A stretch of 64,000 bases of DNA from Bacteroidales bacterium (GCA_024398075.1 JAKSJM010000003.1:1-64000); one strand, 5' to 3'. Counted from the stretch's first letter, positions 52,914 to 62,634 are shown. Made by a program: numbers and translations. The notes: generated from the sequence alone by a model not told the origin.

Positions 52914-54218
52914 TTAAACGCTGAAGTTATGGTAGTGAGGGCCGAAACGCTCGAATGCCTCACGGTCAAGCATCTCTCTATCATCTGGATGAGCGATGCT
53001 TATGAGAAGCTTCGCACGCTCCTGAAGAGACTTACCGTAGAGATCCACAGCGCCATACTCTGTCACAATCCAGTGTGCATCTGCACGAGGAGTCACTACG
53101 CCGGCACCAGAATTAAGTGTGCTCACAATCTTGTTCTTACCCTTGTTTGTGCGAGAAGCGAATGCTGTGATGGACTTACCACCTTCAGACATGGTCGCTC
53201 CCTTCACGAACTCGACCTGGCCACCAGTACCACTGAAGATGCGAGTGCCGATGGAATCTGCACTGATCTGGCCAGTGATGTCGACCTCAACAGCAGAATT
53301 GATCGCCTTCATATGAGGATTCTGGGCTATGACCATAGGGTTATTTGTGTAACCTATATCCTTCATGAGGACATCAGGGTTATCGTCGATGAAAGAATAC
53401 ACCTCCTGCGAACCGAGAAGGAATGATGAAACCACCTTACCGGTATCGATCTTCTTGCATGCGCCATTGATCACACCAGCCTTGATGAGGCGAAGAAGGC
53501 CATCAGCAAACATCTCAGTGTGGAGTCCAAGGTTCTTATGTCCGCCAAGCTGAGCTGCAAGGGCATTTGGAAGTGCACCGATACCCATCTGGATACAGTC
53601 ACCGTCCTCGATAAGGGATGCACAGTTCTTTCCAATGAGGACCTCTGTAGGAGTAGGCTCTGCGAAGTGAGCCGTCACGAGTGGAGTGTCATCCTCTACG
53701 AGATAGTCGAACTGATCGAGACTCACGAGATCACCATGTGCATAAGGCACATTTGGATTAATTACACCTATCACGAGCTCGGCTGTTTCGATAGCGGCTA
53801 TTGAACAATCAACGGAAGTTCCGAGGGAAACCATTCCATTTGCATCTGGACGAGACACATTCACCAGTGCCGCACCAAGTTTGATGAAGCCATCGCGGTA
53901 GAGCTTCTGGCTCTCACCGAGATGAACAGGAAGATAATCCGCATATCCCGCATTTACATTGGCACGTACATTTGGGCCCACGAAGAATCCCTGCTCGAAG
54001 AAGATGCCCTCGTAGCGAGGCTCGCTGTAAGGTGCTGGACCTTCAGTATGGAAATGGTGAAAATGCAAGTCCTCAACCTCACCAGCGTCGGCCCTTCTAC
54101 AAAGAGCCTGGATGAGAATGTGTGGCACACTTGCGACACTGCTAAGATGTATGTGGCTATGCGACTTGATGTGGCTTACAGCCTCATCTGCCGAAACGAA
54201 ATGGATAGGATATGCCAT
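52914..54218 (-). CDS. Acetyl-CoA hydrolase/transferase family CoA-transferase
   Basis: The protein has 434 residues of the class I CoA-transferase type related to 4-hydroxybutyrate and butyrate-acetate CoA-transferases (Cat2/AbfT-like). Conserved segments are EDGDCIQMGIGALPNALAA, FSGTGGQVEFVKGA and the C-terminal TEYGAVDLYGKSLQERAKLLISIAHPDDRE, which is typical of this family. It likely moves CoA between short acids in fermentation; the substrates cannot be decided. It is co-transcribed with prfA, with no evident functional link. Confidence 0.88.
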   Translation of the reverse strand: MAYPIHFVSADEAVSHIKSHSHIHLSSVASVPHILIQALCRRADAGEVEDLHFHHFHTEGPAPYSEPRYEGIFFEQGFFVGPNVRANVNAGYADYLPVHLGESQKLYRDGFIKLGAALVNVSRPDANGMVSLGTSVDCSIAAIETAELVIGVINPNVPYAHGDLVSLDQFDYLVEDDTPLVTAHFAEPTPTEVLIGKNCASLIEDGDCIQMGIGALPNALAAQLGGHKNLGLHTEMFADGLLRLIKAGVINGACKKIDTGKVVSSFLLGSQEVYSFIDDNPDVLMKDIGYTNNPMVIAQNPHMKAINSAVEVDITGQISADSIGTRIFSGTGGQVEFVKGATMSEGGKSITAFASRTNKGKNKIVSTLNSGAGVVTPRADAHWIVTEYGAVDLYGKSLQERAKLLISIAHPDDREMLDREAFERFGPHYHNFSV

Positions 54219-54247
54219 AAATAGTTAGTGTATTGTAATAAAACATA

Positions 54248-54287
54248 CAAAGATAGTGAATTTTTGGAAGAAACTTGGCTATATTTG
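54248..54287. promoter_or_regulatory. Divergent -7 boxes of the CoA-transferase and mazG
   Basis: On minus, TATCTTTG (54255-54248). On plus, TATATTTG (54280-54287), which places the RNA start after the in-frame codons at 54256-54289 and supports ATG 54313 for mazG. Confidence 0.6.
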
Positions 54288-54312
54288 TATGTACAGGAAA
54301 AGAAATTTGGAA

Positions 54313-55101
54313 ATGCATACAAGAGAAGAAAAATTGGCCTCATTCGGTAGGCTCCTGGACGTCATGGACCAGCTCAGGGAGAAATGTCCATGGAACGCCG
54401 AGCAGACCATGGAGAGCATACGCCCCATGACCGAGGAGGAGGTTTATGAGCTTAGCGACGCTATCCTGAATGGTGACAAAAAGGGGACCGCGAAGGAGAT
54501 CGGAGACCTCATGTACCACCTCGTATTCTATGCCCGCATCGCACAGGAATCAGGAGACTTCGACATCGCCGACTCCATTGAAAAGGTGTGCGACAAGATG
54601 GTATTCCGTCACCCGCACGTGTTCGACCCTAACTGTCAGCAGATGACAGCGAAGGAAATCGCAGATACATGGGAGCTCGTGAAGGCCAAGGAGAAGGACG
54701 GAAACAAGACTGTGATGTCAGGCATACCAGAAGCCATGCCATCACTACTAAAGGCTCTTTCCATGCAGGAGAAAGCCAGGGGATGCGGATTCGACTGGGA
54801 AAAGCCAGAGGATGTATGGGATAAGGTAAAGGAAGAAATGGGAGAAGTGGAGGAGGCCACGAAAGATGCCGACCAGAAGCACATGCAGGAGGAATTCGGT
54901 GACCTTCTATTCTCTGTGATAAATGCAGCGCGTCTATACGGAGTGGACCCTGAGGCTGCCCTCAACGGCACATGCGCAAAGTTCAGAAGACGCTTCACCT
55001 ACCTTGAGGAGAACACTTTGAAGAAAGGGAAAAAGCTCACAGAACTGACTCTTTCAGAGATGGACAAGTACTGGGATGAGGCCAAGGCAAAAGGCCTTTG
55101 A
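54313..55101 (+). CDS. mazG: Nucleoside triphosphate pyrophosphohydrolase MazG
   Basis: The protein has 262 residues and two all-alpha MazG domains. The N-terminal domain shows LREKCPWNAEQT and EEVYELSDAI; the C-terminal one has KEEMGEVEEA, EEFGDLLFSVINAARL and GTCAKFRRRF, the EExxE-type metal sites. It removes non-canonical NTPs and may modulate the stringent response. I chose ATG 54313 because the promoter covers earlier start codons. The gene ends 4 bases before the convergent hydrolase gene. Confidence 0.93.
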   Translation: MHTREEKLASFGRLLDVMDQLREKCPWNAEQTMESIRPMTEEEVYELSDAILNGDKKGTAKEIGDLMYHLVFYARIAQESGDFDIADSIEKVCDKMVFRHPHVFDPNCQQMTAKEIADTWELVKAKEKDGNKTVMSGIPEAMPSLLKALSMQEKARGCGFDWEKPEDVWDKVKEEMGEVEEATKDADQKHMQEEFGDLLFSVINAARLYGVDPEAALNGTCAKFRRRFTYLEENTLKKGKKLTELTLSEMDKYWDEAKAKGL

Positions 55102-55105
55102 TCCC

Positions 55106-56401
55106 CTACTCAAAGAAGAAATCGCGTGCCGGGAGAGATGCAGAGCATTTCTCTCGGCATCTTTTAAATAATTCAGCAGTGTATCCCGTCTGGCGCGGAC
55201 CCTTCCAAGTGCTGGTATTTGCCACCATCACCCAGCATTCCCCATCTGGGAAAAGCCTGATGAGGGCACTTGTACCAGACAACGTGCCTGTTCGCGACCA
55301 GCAGTGCCCAGGGGTAGTGTCATTCCATCCCAGAGAATAGGTATTCTCATCGACATACCTTGTCATCTGGTCAATGCTTTCGGCTGAAATGACATCAGGA
55401 ACCCACGGAAGTCCGTCTATGGAAGCGACGAAGCGAGCAAGCTCTGGCGTGGATGCCACCCATGCACCCGCTCCACTAAGTCCAGTGATATTATTGCCAC
55501 CATAGCAGCGAAGAACCTCCTTGCCGCTATGCGTATATTCCTCTACGGGCTCGTCATCATCCTGCAGATAATAGCGCGTCTCGTTAGGCAACTTATCCTT
55601 ATAATAATTTGATGCAATGTGGAAGTCTACACATCCTGCTGGACGGAGCACATTCTCCTGCATCCATGACTCATAGCTCTCACCTGTAACTTTCTCGATG
55701 ATCATCGAGAGTATAAGATACCCCAGATTCGAGTATTCCTGTGATGTACCTGGCTGAAAATACAGGGATCGCGGCAGCTGAGTGAGCAGAAGAGTCTGAG
55801 AATCAGGAGCTTCAGACAGGTGATGCTGCTGCATGATGGTCACCGTCGAAAAAAGCGGATCGCCACGACGAGCCGAGAAACCAGCCTGATGGCGCAGCAG
55901 ATGCTCCACCGTGACTTTCAAATAGTTAGGATCCGTCAACGCATCTGTGTACACCTGATCATTGAGTATGCCCAATGGTCCGAAAACGCGATCGCCAAGA
56001 GAAAGCTTGCCCATTTCCTGAAGCTTCATGATGCCGACAGCTGTGATGAGCTTGGACACTGACGCCAAGCGCATTACGGTGCCTGGAGTCATCCTCTCCC
56101 CTTTCTCCTTGTCTGCCCAGCCGAAGCCTTTGGCATAGAGAAGAGAATCATTTCTGGTGATGGTAAGCGAGACTCCCTTGATGTGCCAGAAGCTCATGTA
56201 GGTCTCCATTTCCTTGTCTATATAGTCCAATGACAATGAATCCGCCATCTCATTGGTAAGGAAATCATTCAGAGTGCGAGCCACCTTTGGCTCCTCTGGC
56301 TCATCGTGCAGGATAGTGGAGCGGAATGCCCAGAAGAGCAAGCCGCCTATAATCAAAGCGAGAGCCGTAAGCCCAAGTGTATGTCCACCTCTGGATACCA
56401 T
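55106..56401 (-). CDS. Serine hydrolase of the beta-lactamase/AmpH type
   Basis: The protein has 431 residues with an N-terminal membrane anchor (about 8-27). The class C beta-lactamase-like fold has SxxK as SVSK (in RLASVSKLITAV), YxN as YSN (in SQEYSNLGY), and the third motif as RTGT (in HCWSRTGTLSG). Such enzymes are usually peptidoglycan endo- or carboxypeptidases or esterases rather than resistance enzymes. It is the last gene of the nrnA operon. Confidence 0.85.
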   Translation of the reverse strand: MVSRGGHTLGLTALALIIGGLLFWAFRSTILHDEPEEPKVARTLNDFLTNEMADSLSLDYIDKEMETYMSFWHIKGVSLTITRNDSLLYAKGFGWADKEKGERMTPGTVMRLASVSKLITAVGIMKLQEMGKLSLGDRVFGPLGILNDQVYTDALTDPNYLKVTVEHLLRHQAGFSARRGDPLFSTVTIMQQHHLSEAPDSQTLLLTQLPRSLYFQPGTSQEYSNLGYLILSMIIEKVTGESYESWMQENVLRPAGCVDFHIASNYYKDKLPNETRYYLQDDDEPVEEYTHSGKEVLRCYGGNNITGLSGAGAWVASTPELARFVASIDGLPWVPDVISAESIDQMTRYVDENTYSLGWNDTTPGHCWSRTGTLSGTSALIRLFPDGECWVMVANTSTWKGPRQTGYTAELFKRCREKCSASLPARDFFFE

Positions 56402-56402
56402 G

Positions 56403-57017
56403 CTAAATCAGCCCTGACTTCTTTCCAAACTCAATGATGAAGTCTGCGGTCCCATCTATGCCAAGCATAGAAGAATCTAGGCAAAGGTCATAGTTTGATG
56501 CCACGCCCCAGTCTCCGAAGGTAAAGTAGTCATAGTATGACTTTCTGGTCTTGTCGCGTTTCTGGATGATGGCTTCAGCCTCTTCAAGGCTTACGCCTGT
56601 GCGCTCTGCCACCCTAGCCTTTCTAGCTGCCATAGGAGCAGTGATGAATACATCAAGGCAGTCCAAATCCCTCAGGACATAGTCAGAAGCACGCCCCACA
56701 AAGATAGCTGAGCCTCTTTCGGCAGCCCCCTTGATAACCTCGCTCTGAATGCGGAAGAGTTCGTCATCATTGAGATAATTCTCTGCTATGCCGAAACTGT
56801 TCACCAGTGTAGAAGTGAGATTTGACAGAGAGAAGAATTTCTTCTGCTCATCTCGCTTCGCGAAGAAATCCTCGCTATATCCACTTTCCTTGGCGGCCTG
56901 GATCAACAGTTCATTGTCATATACAGGAATGCCAAGTTTCTGCCCAAGTGCGATAGCGACACTCTTGCCACCACTGCCAAACTGACGTCCGATGTTGATG
57001 ATGATTTTCTTATCCAT
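56403..57017 (-). CDS. Cytidylate-kinase-like protein
   Basis: The protein has 204 residues of the Cytidylate_kin2 family. The P-loop is GRQFGSGGKSVA, followed by DNELLIQAAKESG, IFVGRASDYVLRD and a RKARVAERTGVSLEEAE lid. These are P-loop kinases related to CMP kinase but with unassigned substrate. It lies 2 bases after the MATE gene. Confidence 0.85.
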   Translation of the reverse strand: MDKKIIINIGRQFGSGGKSVAIALGQKLGIPVYDNELLIQAAKESGYSEDFFAKRDEQKKFFSLSNLTSTLVNSFGIAENYLNDDELFRIQSEVIKGAAERGSAIFVGRASDYVLRDLDCLDVFITAPMAARKARVAERTGVSLEEAEAIIQKRDKTRKSYYDYFTFGDWGVASNYDLCLDSSMLGIDGTADFIIEFGKKSGLI

Positions 57018-57019
57018 GA

Positions 57020-58420
57020 TTAGCTGATAGCGCCTCCAAGCGAAGACGAGTCATCGCCATCGCTGATTTTGTTGAACTTTCTAAATAGTCTTATGATGAA
57101 GTATGCCGAGAATACGACAGACATCAAATCCGAGATAGGGAAACTGATCCAAACGCCTGTCTCCTGCAACCACAGAGGGAGCAGATACACCATTGGCACA
57201 AGGAAAATGAGCTGACGCGACAGCGACAGGAAGATGGAGATCTTCACCATTCCGAGGCACTGGAAGAAGTTTGACGTAATCATACCAAAGCCCACGACGC
57301 AGAACACACAATTCATCACCCTAAGGCCATGAACAGATAGATCTATGAGCGTAGGATCGCTGGTGAAGATGCTCACAGCAGCGCGTGGGAAGAATACTGA
57401 AACCACCCAGCAAATCGTGGTTATGAGCAGTGCCCACATCACAGTGAGTTTGAATACCTCCTTCACCCTACTGTACTGACGCGCACCATAGTTATATCCT
57501 GCGATAGGCTGCATTCCCTGATTCAGTCCCATCACGATCATGGCCGCCATCATGGTGATCCTGTTCACAATTCCATACGCTCCGATGGCAAGGTCACCGC
57601 CATATTTTCTGAGCTGCTGGTTGATGAAAAGCGCCACGATGCAGGACGCCACGTTCATGAGAAATGGTCCAAGTCCAATGGCCATGGACTGCTTCGCCAC
57701 CCTCCAGTCAAGCTGGAATACAGGTCTTGGGAAGTGCACAGCCCTTTCCTTGTTCAAGAGGAACTTGAATGAATATACCAGCGCCATTAACTGACAGAGT
57801 ATGGTCGCAATAGCCGCACCCTGGATGCCAAGTTTCAGCACAAAAATGAAGATAGGGTCCAGGATGGCATTTGAAATGACAGTGAACAAAGTGAGACCCA
57901 TGGCTATCTTCGGGCTACCTGCGGCCCTGATGATACCATTGAAGCCGAAATATAGGTGCGAGATGACATTTCCAAGGAGAATGATCACCATATAATCCCT
58001 GGCAAATGGCAATGTATTCTCACTCGCTCCGAAGAAATAAAGAATCTTGTCGAGGAAAGGAATGGTAAGAACAGTGAACGCCACACCGATTATGGTGTTC
58101 AGCGAAAGCACATTTCCCAGGACTTTGTTTGCATTTTCATAATTTTTCTGTCCCAGCAAGACTGAGATCATGGTCATTGCTCCCACACCCACCAGGGTGC
58201 CAAGGGCAGCTGCAAGATTCATGAGCGGGAATGTCACCGCCAGACCAGAGATAGCATACGATCCTACACCGCCGATGTGACCGATGTAAATGCTATCTAT
58301 CACATTATACAGAGAAGACGCAGTCATGGCGATGATGCCTGGGACTGCGTACATTCTCAAAAGAGTGCTTATTTTGATGGTGCCGAGCTCTGTTGGCGCA
58401 GCACCTGTCTTCAACGCCAT
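57020..58420 (-). CDS. MATE family efflux transporter
   Basis: The protein has 466 residues and 12 membrane helices, with the two-fold repeat of MATE antiporters. Typical elements are LLRMYAVPGIIAMTASSLYNVID near the N-terminus and GLNQGMQPIAGYNYGARQYSRV in the second half. It exports cationic or drug-like compounds using Na+ or H+; the substrate is unknown. It lies 7 bases after an FKBP lipoprotein gene. Confidence 0.92.
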   Translation of the reverse strand: MALKTGAAPTELGTIKISTLLRMYAVPGIIAMTASSLYNVIDSIYIGHIGGVGSYAISGLAVTFPLMNLAAALGTLVGVGAMTMISVLLGQKNYENANKVLGNVLSLNTIIGVAFTVLTIPFLDKILYFFGASENTLPFARDYMVIILLGNVISHLYFGFNGIIRAAGSPKIAMGLTLFTVISNAILDPIFIFVLKLGIQGAAIATILCQLMALVYSFKFLLNKERAVHFPRPVFQLDWRVAKQSMAIGLGPFLMNVASCIVALFINQQLRKYGGDLAIGAYGIVNRITMMAAMIVMGLNQGMQPIAGYNYGARQYSRVKEVFKLTVMWALLITTICWVVSVFFPRAAVSIFTSDPTLIDLSVHGLRVMNCVFCVVGFGMITSNFFQCLGMVKISIFLSLSRQLIFLVPMVYLLPLWLQETGVWISFPISDLMSVVFSAYFIIRLFRKFNKISDGDDSSSLGGAIS

Positions 58421-58427
58421 AGGCTAA

Positions 58428-59456
58428 CTAGTCTTTCTTAGTAATCTCGATTTCAAAAACAAGAGGAGCATAAGGAGGAATGGCAGAACTGCTGCCACTG
58501 TAGCCGTATCCACGATCTGAGATGAATACGCCTGCTCCCTTCTCGCCTACTTTCATGCCATAGATGGTCTTTTTGAATCCATCGATCACATCTGAGTTAC
58601 TGGTGCCCATGGTTAGTTCCTCATATTTGTCTCCCCAGGTCACAAATGTAGGCTCATAGGTGTTTGATGGCTTGTAAATGCCATGTACCTTGGCTGTATC
58701 TGCGATGGTGGTATCGAACACCTTGCCATTCAGCATACGACCTGTATAGTTTAGGTAAACCTTATCGCCATTCTTGAATGAAGTGGTATCTACACAATCC
58801 TTGATTTTGAGATAGTAGAAACCGAGTCCTGTAGAATCTGGAATGTTATGATAGGTCTTCGCCATGTAATTCTCCGCCTCGGCGATCTCCCACTTCTGGA
58901 TGTCAGGAATAGCATCTGTGACCTCGATGGTGTAGATACAATCTGTTCCGCTAACATTCGCAAGATACTCCTCTTCTGTATCATATCTAGAATATGTAGC
59001 CAGCCATCCAGGTACTATCACAGTTCTTTTGCCACCCACCTTCATGGTAGAAAGCAGAGCCTCCATACCGGCCTCAAGATTCTTCTCCCCGAGATAGTCC
59101 AGTCCGCGGAAATAGACATACGGACCGTAATATGTAGACTCGGAGTATGTGCCAAGCTGCTTGGCAAGAGACTCCACTGAAGTCTTCTTTACATTACCCT
59201 GAAGATCCCTTGATGTGTAGTAAGCTCTGATATATGGATACGTTTCCATATCTGATATGGAGACGCCACTGCCTGGCTCGTCTTCGATGATATAAATGCC
59301 TGGCTCAACTCTCTTTGCATCTGGATAATGGGTGAGCAGCCATGCGTCAAAATATCTCTTGGCTGCATCATTCTTTCCCGATGTACTTGACTTGGCACAG
59401 CCGGAGAACAAGGCAGCTACCATAGTCAAAGCAAAAAACGTCTTTCTAAATGTCAT
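58428..59456 (-). CDS. FKBP-type isomerase lipoprotein, two-domain
   Basis: The protein has 342 residues with a lipoprotein signal (MTFRKTFFALTMVAALFSGC, Cys20). The C-terminal FKBP domain is clear (KVYLNYTGRMLNGKVFDT, DGFKKTIYGMKVGEKGAGVFISDRGYGY, IPPYAPLVFEIEI). Residues about 55-185 look like a second, degenerate FKBP domain. It probably acts as a periplasmic folding helper. It follows a smaller FKBP lipoprotein, a pair reminiscent of GldI-type proteins that accompany DHH phosphoesterases in Bacteroidetes; this likeness is inferred. Confidence 0.85.
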   Translation of the reverse strand: MTFRKTFFALTMVAALFSGCAKSSTSGKNDAAKRYFDAWLLTHYPDAKRVEPGIYIIEDEPGSGVSISDMETYPYIRAYYTSRDLQGNVKKTSVESLAKQLGTYSESTYYGPYVYFRGLDYLGEKNLEAGMEALLSTMKVGGKRTVIVPGWLATYSRYDTEEEYLANVSGTDCIYTIEVTDAIPDIQKWEIAEAENYMAKTYHNIPDSTGLGFYYLKIKDCVDTTSFKNGDKVYLNYTGRMLNGKVFDTTIADTAKVHGIYKPSNTYEPTFVTWGDKYEELTMGTSNSDVIDGFKKTIYGMKVGEKGAGVFISDRGYGYSGSSSAIPPYAPLVFEIEITKKD

Positions 59457-59476
59457 ATATAGTCCTTAATATTATC

Positions 59477-60097
59477 TTAGTTTTCAACTGTTTCCACCCA
59501 AATTCTATAAGCAAGCGGAACCCTTGGTGGGATAGTTCCTACAGGATGGCTGCCAAATCCACTCTTTCCAGAGAAAAGAATCACACACTCCTCCCCCGGC
59601 TTTACACCGACGAGTCCTCTCTTCAAGCCATCCACTATCTTGGCGTCAGAAAGCTTAATCGAGATAGGGTCTGTGTCCACACAATCCCATCCTGACGAAG
59701 CAGCCAGCTCCTGCATATTAGTCGCAAAAAGCGAGCCTGCATTCAGAGAACCGCTGGAAAAATCATACCCAGCATAGAAAAATGAAACATTTCCCCTCTT
59801 AAGCAATGCATCTCCGTCTCCCTCCTGAATGGTGACTCTGGTGGCGCCGCCATAATATGTAACGGTAATGGTGTCGCGCACCTCTCCTTCTTCCGTTATA
59901 GTGACCTTAGCCACTCTAAGGACAGTCGTGCCACCATCCTCCACCATGCTAAGTGTATCACATGGAGTTATCAAGCCCTCGATAAATCTGTCGATCGTCT
60001 CTTCCTGCTTAGCGTATGTCTGCTCCTCTGAAGCCTTGGTACAAGCGAAGGCAGCAAGAAGACAGAATGACAAAAGTAAGATTTTATCTATCCTCAT
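59477..60097 (-). CDS. FKBP-type isomerase lipoprotein
   Basis: The protein has 206 residues from ATG 60097 (the TTG one codon before is unlikely), with a lipobox LAAFAC (Cys near 19). The FKBP fold (about 85-205) shows VSFFYAGYDFSSGS, DGLKRGLVGVKPGEECVILFSGKSGFGS and IPPRVPLAYRIWV. Several active-site aromatic residues differ from consensus, so isomerase activity may be low. Its start overlaps the nrnA end by 14 bases. Confidence 0.83.
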   Translation of the reverse strand: MRIDKILLLSFCLLAAFACTKASEEQTYAKQEETIDRFIEGLITPCDTLSMVEDGGTTVLRVAKVTITEEGEVRDTITVTYYGGATRVTIQEGDGDALLKRGNVSFFYAGYDFSSGSLNAGSLFATNMQELAASSGWDCVDTDPISIKLSDAKIVDGLKRGLVGVKPGEECVILFSGKSGFGSHPVGTIPPRVPLAYRIWVETVEN

Positions 60098-61142
60098 CAA
60101 AATAATCTTTCAAAATGTTTTCAACATAAGTCTCTGCTTCCGACGGACTGGATATGTCCTGAGGGAAGAAAAGGCGCCCTCCTGATGCCTGCTCATGACC
60201 GCCCCCATGAAAATATCTGGATGCCAATGCATTTGCAGAATAACCCGCCTTAGAGCGAACTGACACCCTGAAAAAGTCATTGTCTTCACGAAGGTAAAGG
60301 CTGTACTTTACGTCAGCCACCTGAAGTGGAATATTCACAAAACCTTCCAGGTCACCTTCCTGAAGGTCAAATCTTTCCTGTTCCTCTCGCCTAAGGATAG
60401 TGTATGCCACGCCATAGGAAGTAGTAACAAGTTTTCTATCCAGAAGATAACCAATAAGCCTTATTCTATTTTCCCTATACTCATTGTATACATGAGAAAC
60501 GATATCATTTCTATCGACACCCGCAGCAAGAAGGTCCGACGCCATCTTGAGCGTCGACGGATACACTGAGTTCGCGAAGTTATTTGTGTCCGTCGTCATG
60601 CCTGACATCAATGCGTAAGAGCACTCTTTGGGCAGTTTTGTAGCATCGCCATTGACCTGAGGCATGGCCATCAGCACCTCATAAAGGAGTTCAGAGGCAG
60701 AAGAAATATCAGGCGTCGAGAAAACAATGTCAAAAGCCTCCTCGTCAGGATTCAAATGATGATCCACCAATACTTTAGGTGCTTTAGACGCCTCAAGTAA
60801 AGGCTGAAGTCCATCGGTTCTGGAAAAAGAATTGAAATCTAGACAAACCACAAGATCCGACGAATTCATCCAATCCTTGACTTCATCGGGATCATTTGTA
60901 AAATCCAGATAAAGATTATCAGCATTCGAGGGCAATATAAATGCTATGTTCTGCGAAATAGCATTTGGCATAACCACCTTAGTATCAACATTATAGAAGG
61001 ACCTTAGAAACACCATCAAAGCAGTGGTGCTACCAAGCGCATCGCCATCAGGACGTGTATGCGTCGTGATGGCAATTCTCTTCGAACTGGCGAAGAGAGC
61101 GTCAAGTCTGGCTATGTCATTCTCAATAATGTGGAACATCAT
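60084..61142 (-). CDS. nrnA: DHH-family oligoribonuclease / pAp phosphatase (NrnA-like)
   Basis: The protein has 352 residues from ATG 61142; an earlier ATG lies inside the promoter. The DHH domain has THTRPDGDALGS, a CLDFNSF Asp motif and DHHLNPD, with DHHA1 (GGGHEQASGG) at the end. This bimetal enzyme degrades nanoRNA and often 3'-phosphoadenosine 5'-phosphate. It starts the operon nrnA-FKBP-FKBP-MATE-cytidylate-kinase-like-hydrolase. Confidence 0.92.
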   Translation of the reverse strand: MMFHIIENDIARLDALFASSKRIAITTHTRPDGDALGSTTALMVFLRSFYNVDTKVVMPNAISQNIAFILPSNADNLYLDFTNDPDEVKDWMNSSDLVVCLDFNSFSRTDGLQPLLEASKAPKVLVDHHLNPDEEAFDIVFSTPDISSASELLYEVLMAMPQVNGDATKLPKECSYALMSGMTTDTNNFANSVYPSTLKMASDLLAAGVDRNDIVSHVYNEYRENRIRLIGYLLDRKLVTTSYGVAYTILRREEQERFDLQEGDLEGFVNIPLQVADVKYSLYLREDNDFFRVSVRSKAGYSANALASRYFHGGGHEQASGGRLFFPQDISSPSEAETYVENILKDYFDEDR

Positions 61143-61157
61143 GTGTAATTTGGTTTG

Positions 61158-61205
61158 CAAATTTACAAAGAATATTGCATTTCATAATTCATTTTTATAA
61201 CTTTG
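61158..61205. promoter_or_regulatory. Divergent promoters of nrnA and the 61.3 kb gene
   Basis: On minus, TAAATTTG (61165-61158), 15 bases before nrnA. On plus, TTG (61175-61177), 20 bases, then TAACTTTG (61198-61205). Confidence 0.65.
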
Positions 61206-61250
61206 TCCGTTGTAAAGACTGTTTACGGAAATAAAATAAAACATAATACA

Positions 61251-61946
61251 ATGAATCCAATTCTTAAAAAAGTATTGACTTGGCTCGTTCTTCCTGCCAT
61301 CATCGTGGTCCTCGTTTACACTATCGTACAGAGCATCATGCAGCCTGTTAACTTCAACAAGGAGAAGGCTCAGCGTGAAGAAGTGGCTATCCAGCGTCTT
61401 AAGGACATCCGTACACTCCAGGTAGCTTACAAGAGCGTTCACAACAAGTTCAACTCATCTGTTGACTCACTCATCGACTTCTACAACAAGGAGCAGATGG
61501 CTGTGATCATGCAGGTAGGTTCTATGGATGACTCACTCGCAGTTGCTCACACAGAGGCTGTAAAGAAAGCAAACAGAAAGATCACTGGTGCTCAGCTTTA
61601 TGACATGTACCTCAAGGGTGACAAGAACCTCGTTTTCAAGGTTGAGAACAAGATAGCAGTCAGCGACACTCTCTTCAACGATCGCGAGGATTTCTGCATC
61701 GACTCACTCAAGTACATCCCATTCTCTGGAAAGACCCCTGTCATCATGGAGTCTATCGTAAAGAAGGTTTCAGGTGTAGATGTTCCTCTCTTCGAGGCTA
61801 AGATGCCTTACAGAGATCTCCTCAAGGGCATGGATAACCAGCTCAGAATTAATCTCGATTTCGACAGAAGAGATCAGAACAAGTACGAAGGTCTTCAGGT
61901 TGGTAGCATTACAGCTCCAAATAACAACGCAGGAAACTGGGAGTAA
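61251..61946 (+). CDS. Membrane-anchored protein of unknown function
   Basis: The protein has 231 residues. A hydrophobic segment (about 9-30) anchors it, and a coiled region follows (REEVAIQRLKDIRTLQVAYKS). The remainder is a soluble, charged domain that I do not recognise. Codon use favours GCT, GTT and similar highly expressed codons. A good promoter lies upstream, and DUF3822 follows after 4 bases. It is probably conserved in Bacteroidales, but I cannot name a function. Confidence 0.75.
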   Translation: MNPILKKVLTWLVLPAIIVVLVYTIVQSIMQPVNFNKEKAQREEVAIQRLKDIRTLQVAYKSVHNKFNSSVDSLIDFYNKEQMAVIMQVGSMDDSLAVAHTEAVKKANRKITGAQLYDMYLKGDKNLVFKVENKIAVSDTLFNDREDFCIDSLKYIPFSGKTPVIMESIVKKVSGVDVPLFEAKMPYRDLLKGMDNQLRINLDFDRRDQNKYEGLQVGSITAPNNNAGNWE

Positions 61947-61950
61947 TCTG

Positions 61951-62634
61951 ATGGATCAAATACAGAAAGAGAGAATATCCATTCAAGTAACCTTGAGTGG
62001 ATATTCTTTTAAAATAGAGAGTGGTGACGACGTCAAGACATCTGGATGGCTTGGCGCCGAGCGTGTCTTTACCTGCCCAGAGCTCCAGAAGCGCTACGAC
62101 GAAGTACGCATAGCGCTACTCACGCCGAAATTCACTCTGGTACCTTCACAGTTCTTCACGCCGTCTTCATCCAGAAGCATGCTCTCAGACGTGATGAACA
62201 TCAGGGAGAGCGACGCTGTGGAATATGTTGAAGTGCCACAGTTTGGTGCATGCCTCATATTCTCAAACTCGATAGACGAGTCACTGTCCAAGGTCATTGA
62301 ACAGACAGTAAGGACCACTTCAGGAGAGACGGCAAGGATACTTCCAGAGATGTATTATATATTGGAAGAACTCCCTATGTGTCCAGAGTACAACAAGATA
62401 TTGGCGACATGGAAAGATGGCTATCTTCACCTCGCCATTGCCCAGGGAAAGAGCCTTCTTCTGGCAAACAGCTTCCAGGCGCCAGACTTCACCACAGCGG
62501 AGTACTTCATCTTCAATGCCATGAAGTCTCTCCAGCTGAATCCAGAGGTATCTACCATATGCTGGAGAATGCCACTCAAGGCCGAAGATGAGATGTCACT
62601 TTACAGATACTTCAAAGCAGTAGAGCAGATATGA
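61951..62634 (+). CDS. DUF3822 family protein
   Basis: The protein has 227 residues and lacks a signal peptide. The layout, immediately before rsmD with a 4-base overlap, and the duplicated actin-like pattern (SIQVTLSGYSFKI... TWKDGYLHLAIAQGKSLLLANSF) fit DUF3822, a Bacteroidetes family regularly next to rsmD. Its function is not established. Confidence 0.82.
   Translation: MDQIQKERISIQVTLSGYSFKIESGDDVKTSGWLGAERVFTCPELQKRYDEVRIALLTPKFTLVPSQFFTPSSSRSMLSDVMNIRESDAVEYVEVPQFGACLIFSNSIDESLSKVIEQTVRTTSGETARILPEMYYILEELPMCPEYNKILATWKDGYLHLAIAQGKSLLLANSFQAPDFTTAEYFIFNAMKSLQLNPEVSTICWRMPLKAEDEMSLYRYFKAVEQI

Noticed and set aside
55106..56401. Antibiotic-resistance beta-lactamase
   Set aside because: The motifs fit the broad penicillin-binding/esterase serine hydrolase family, the third motif is RTGT, and the gene sits in a housekeeping operon; resistance cannot be claimed.
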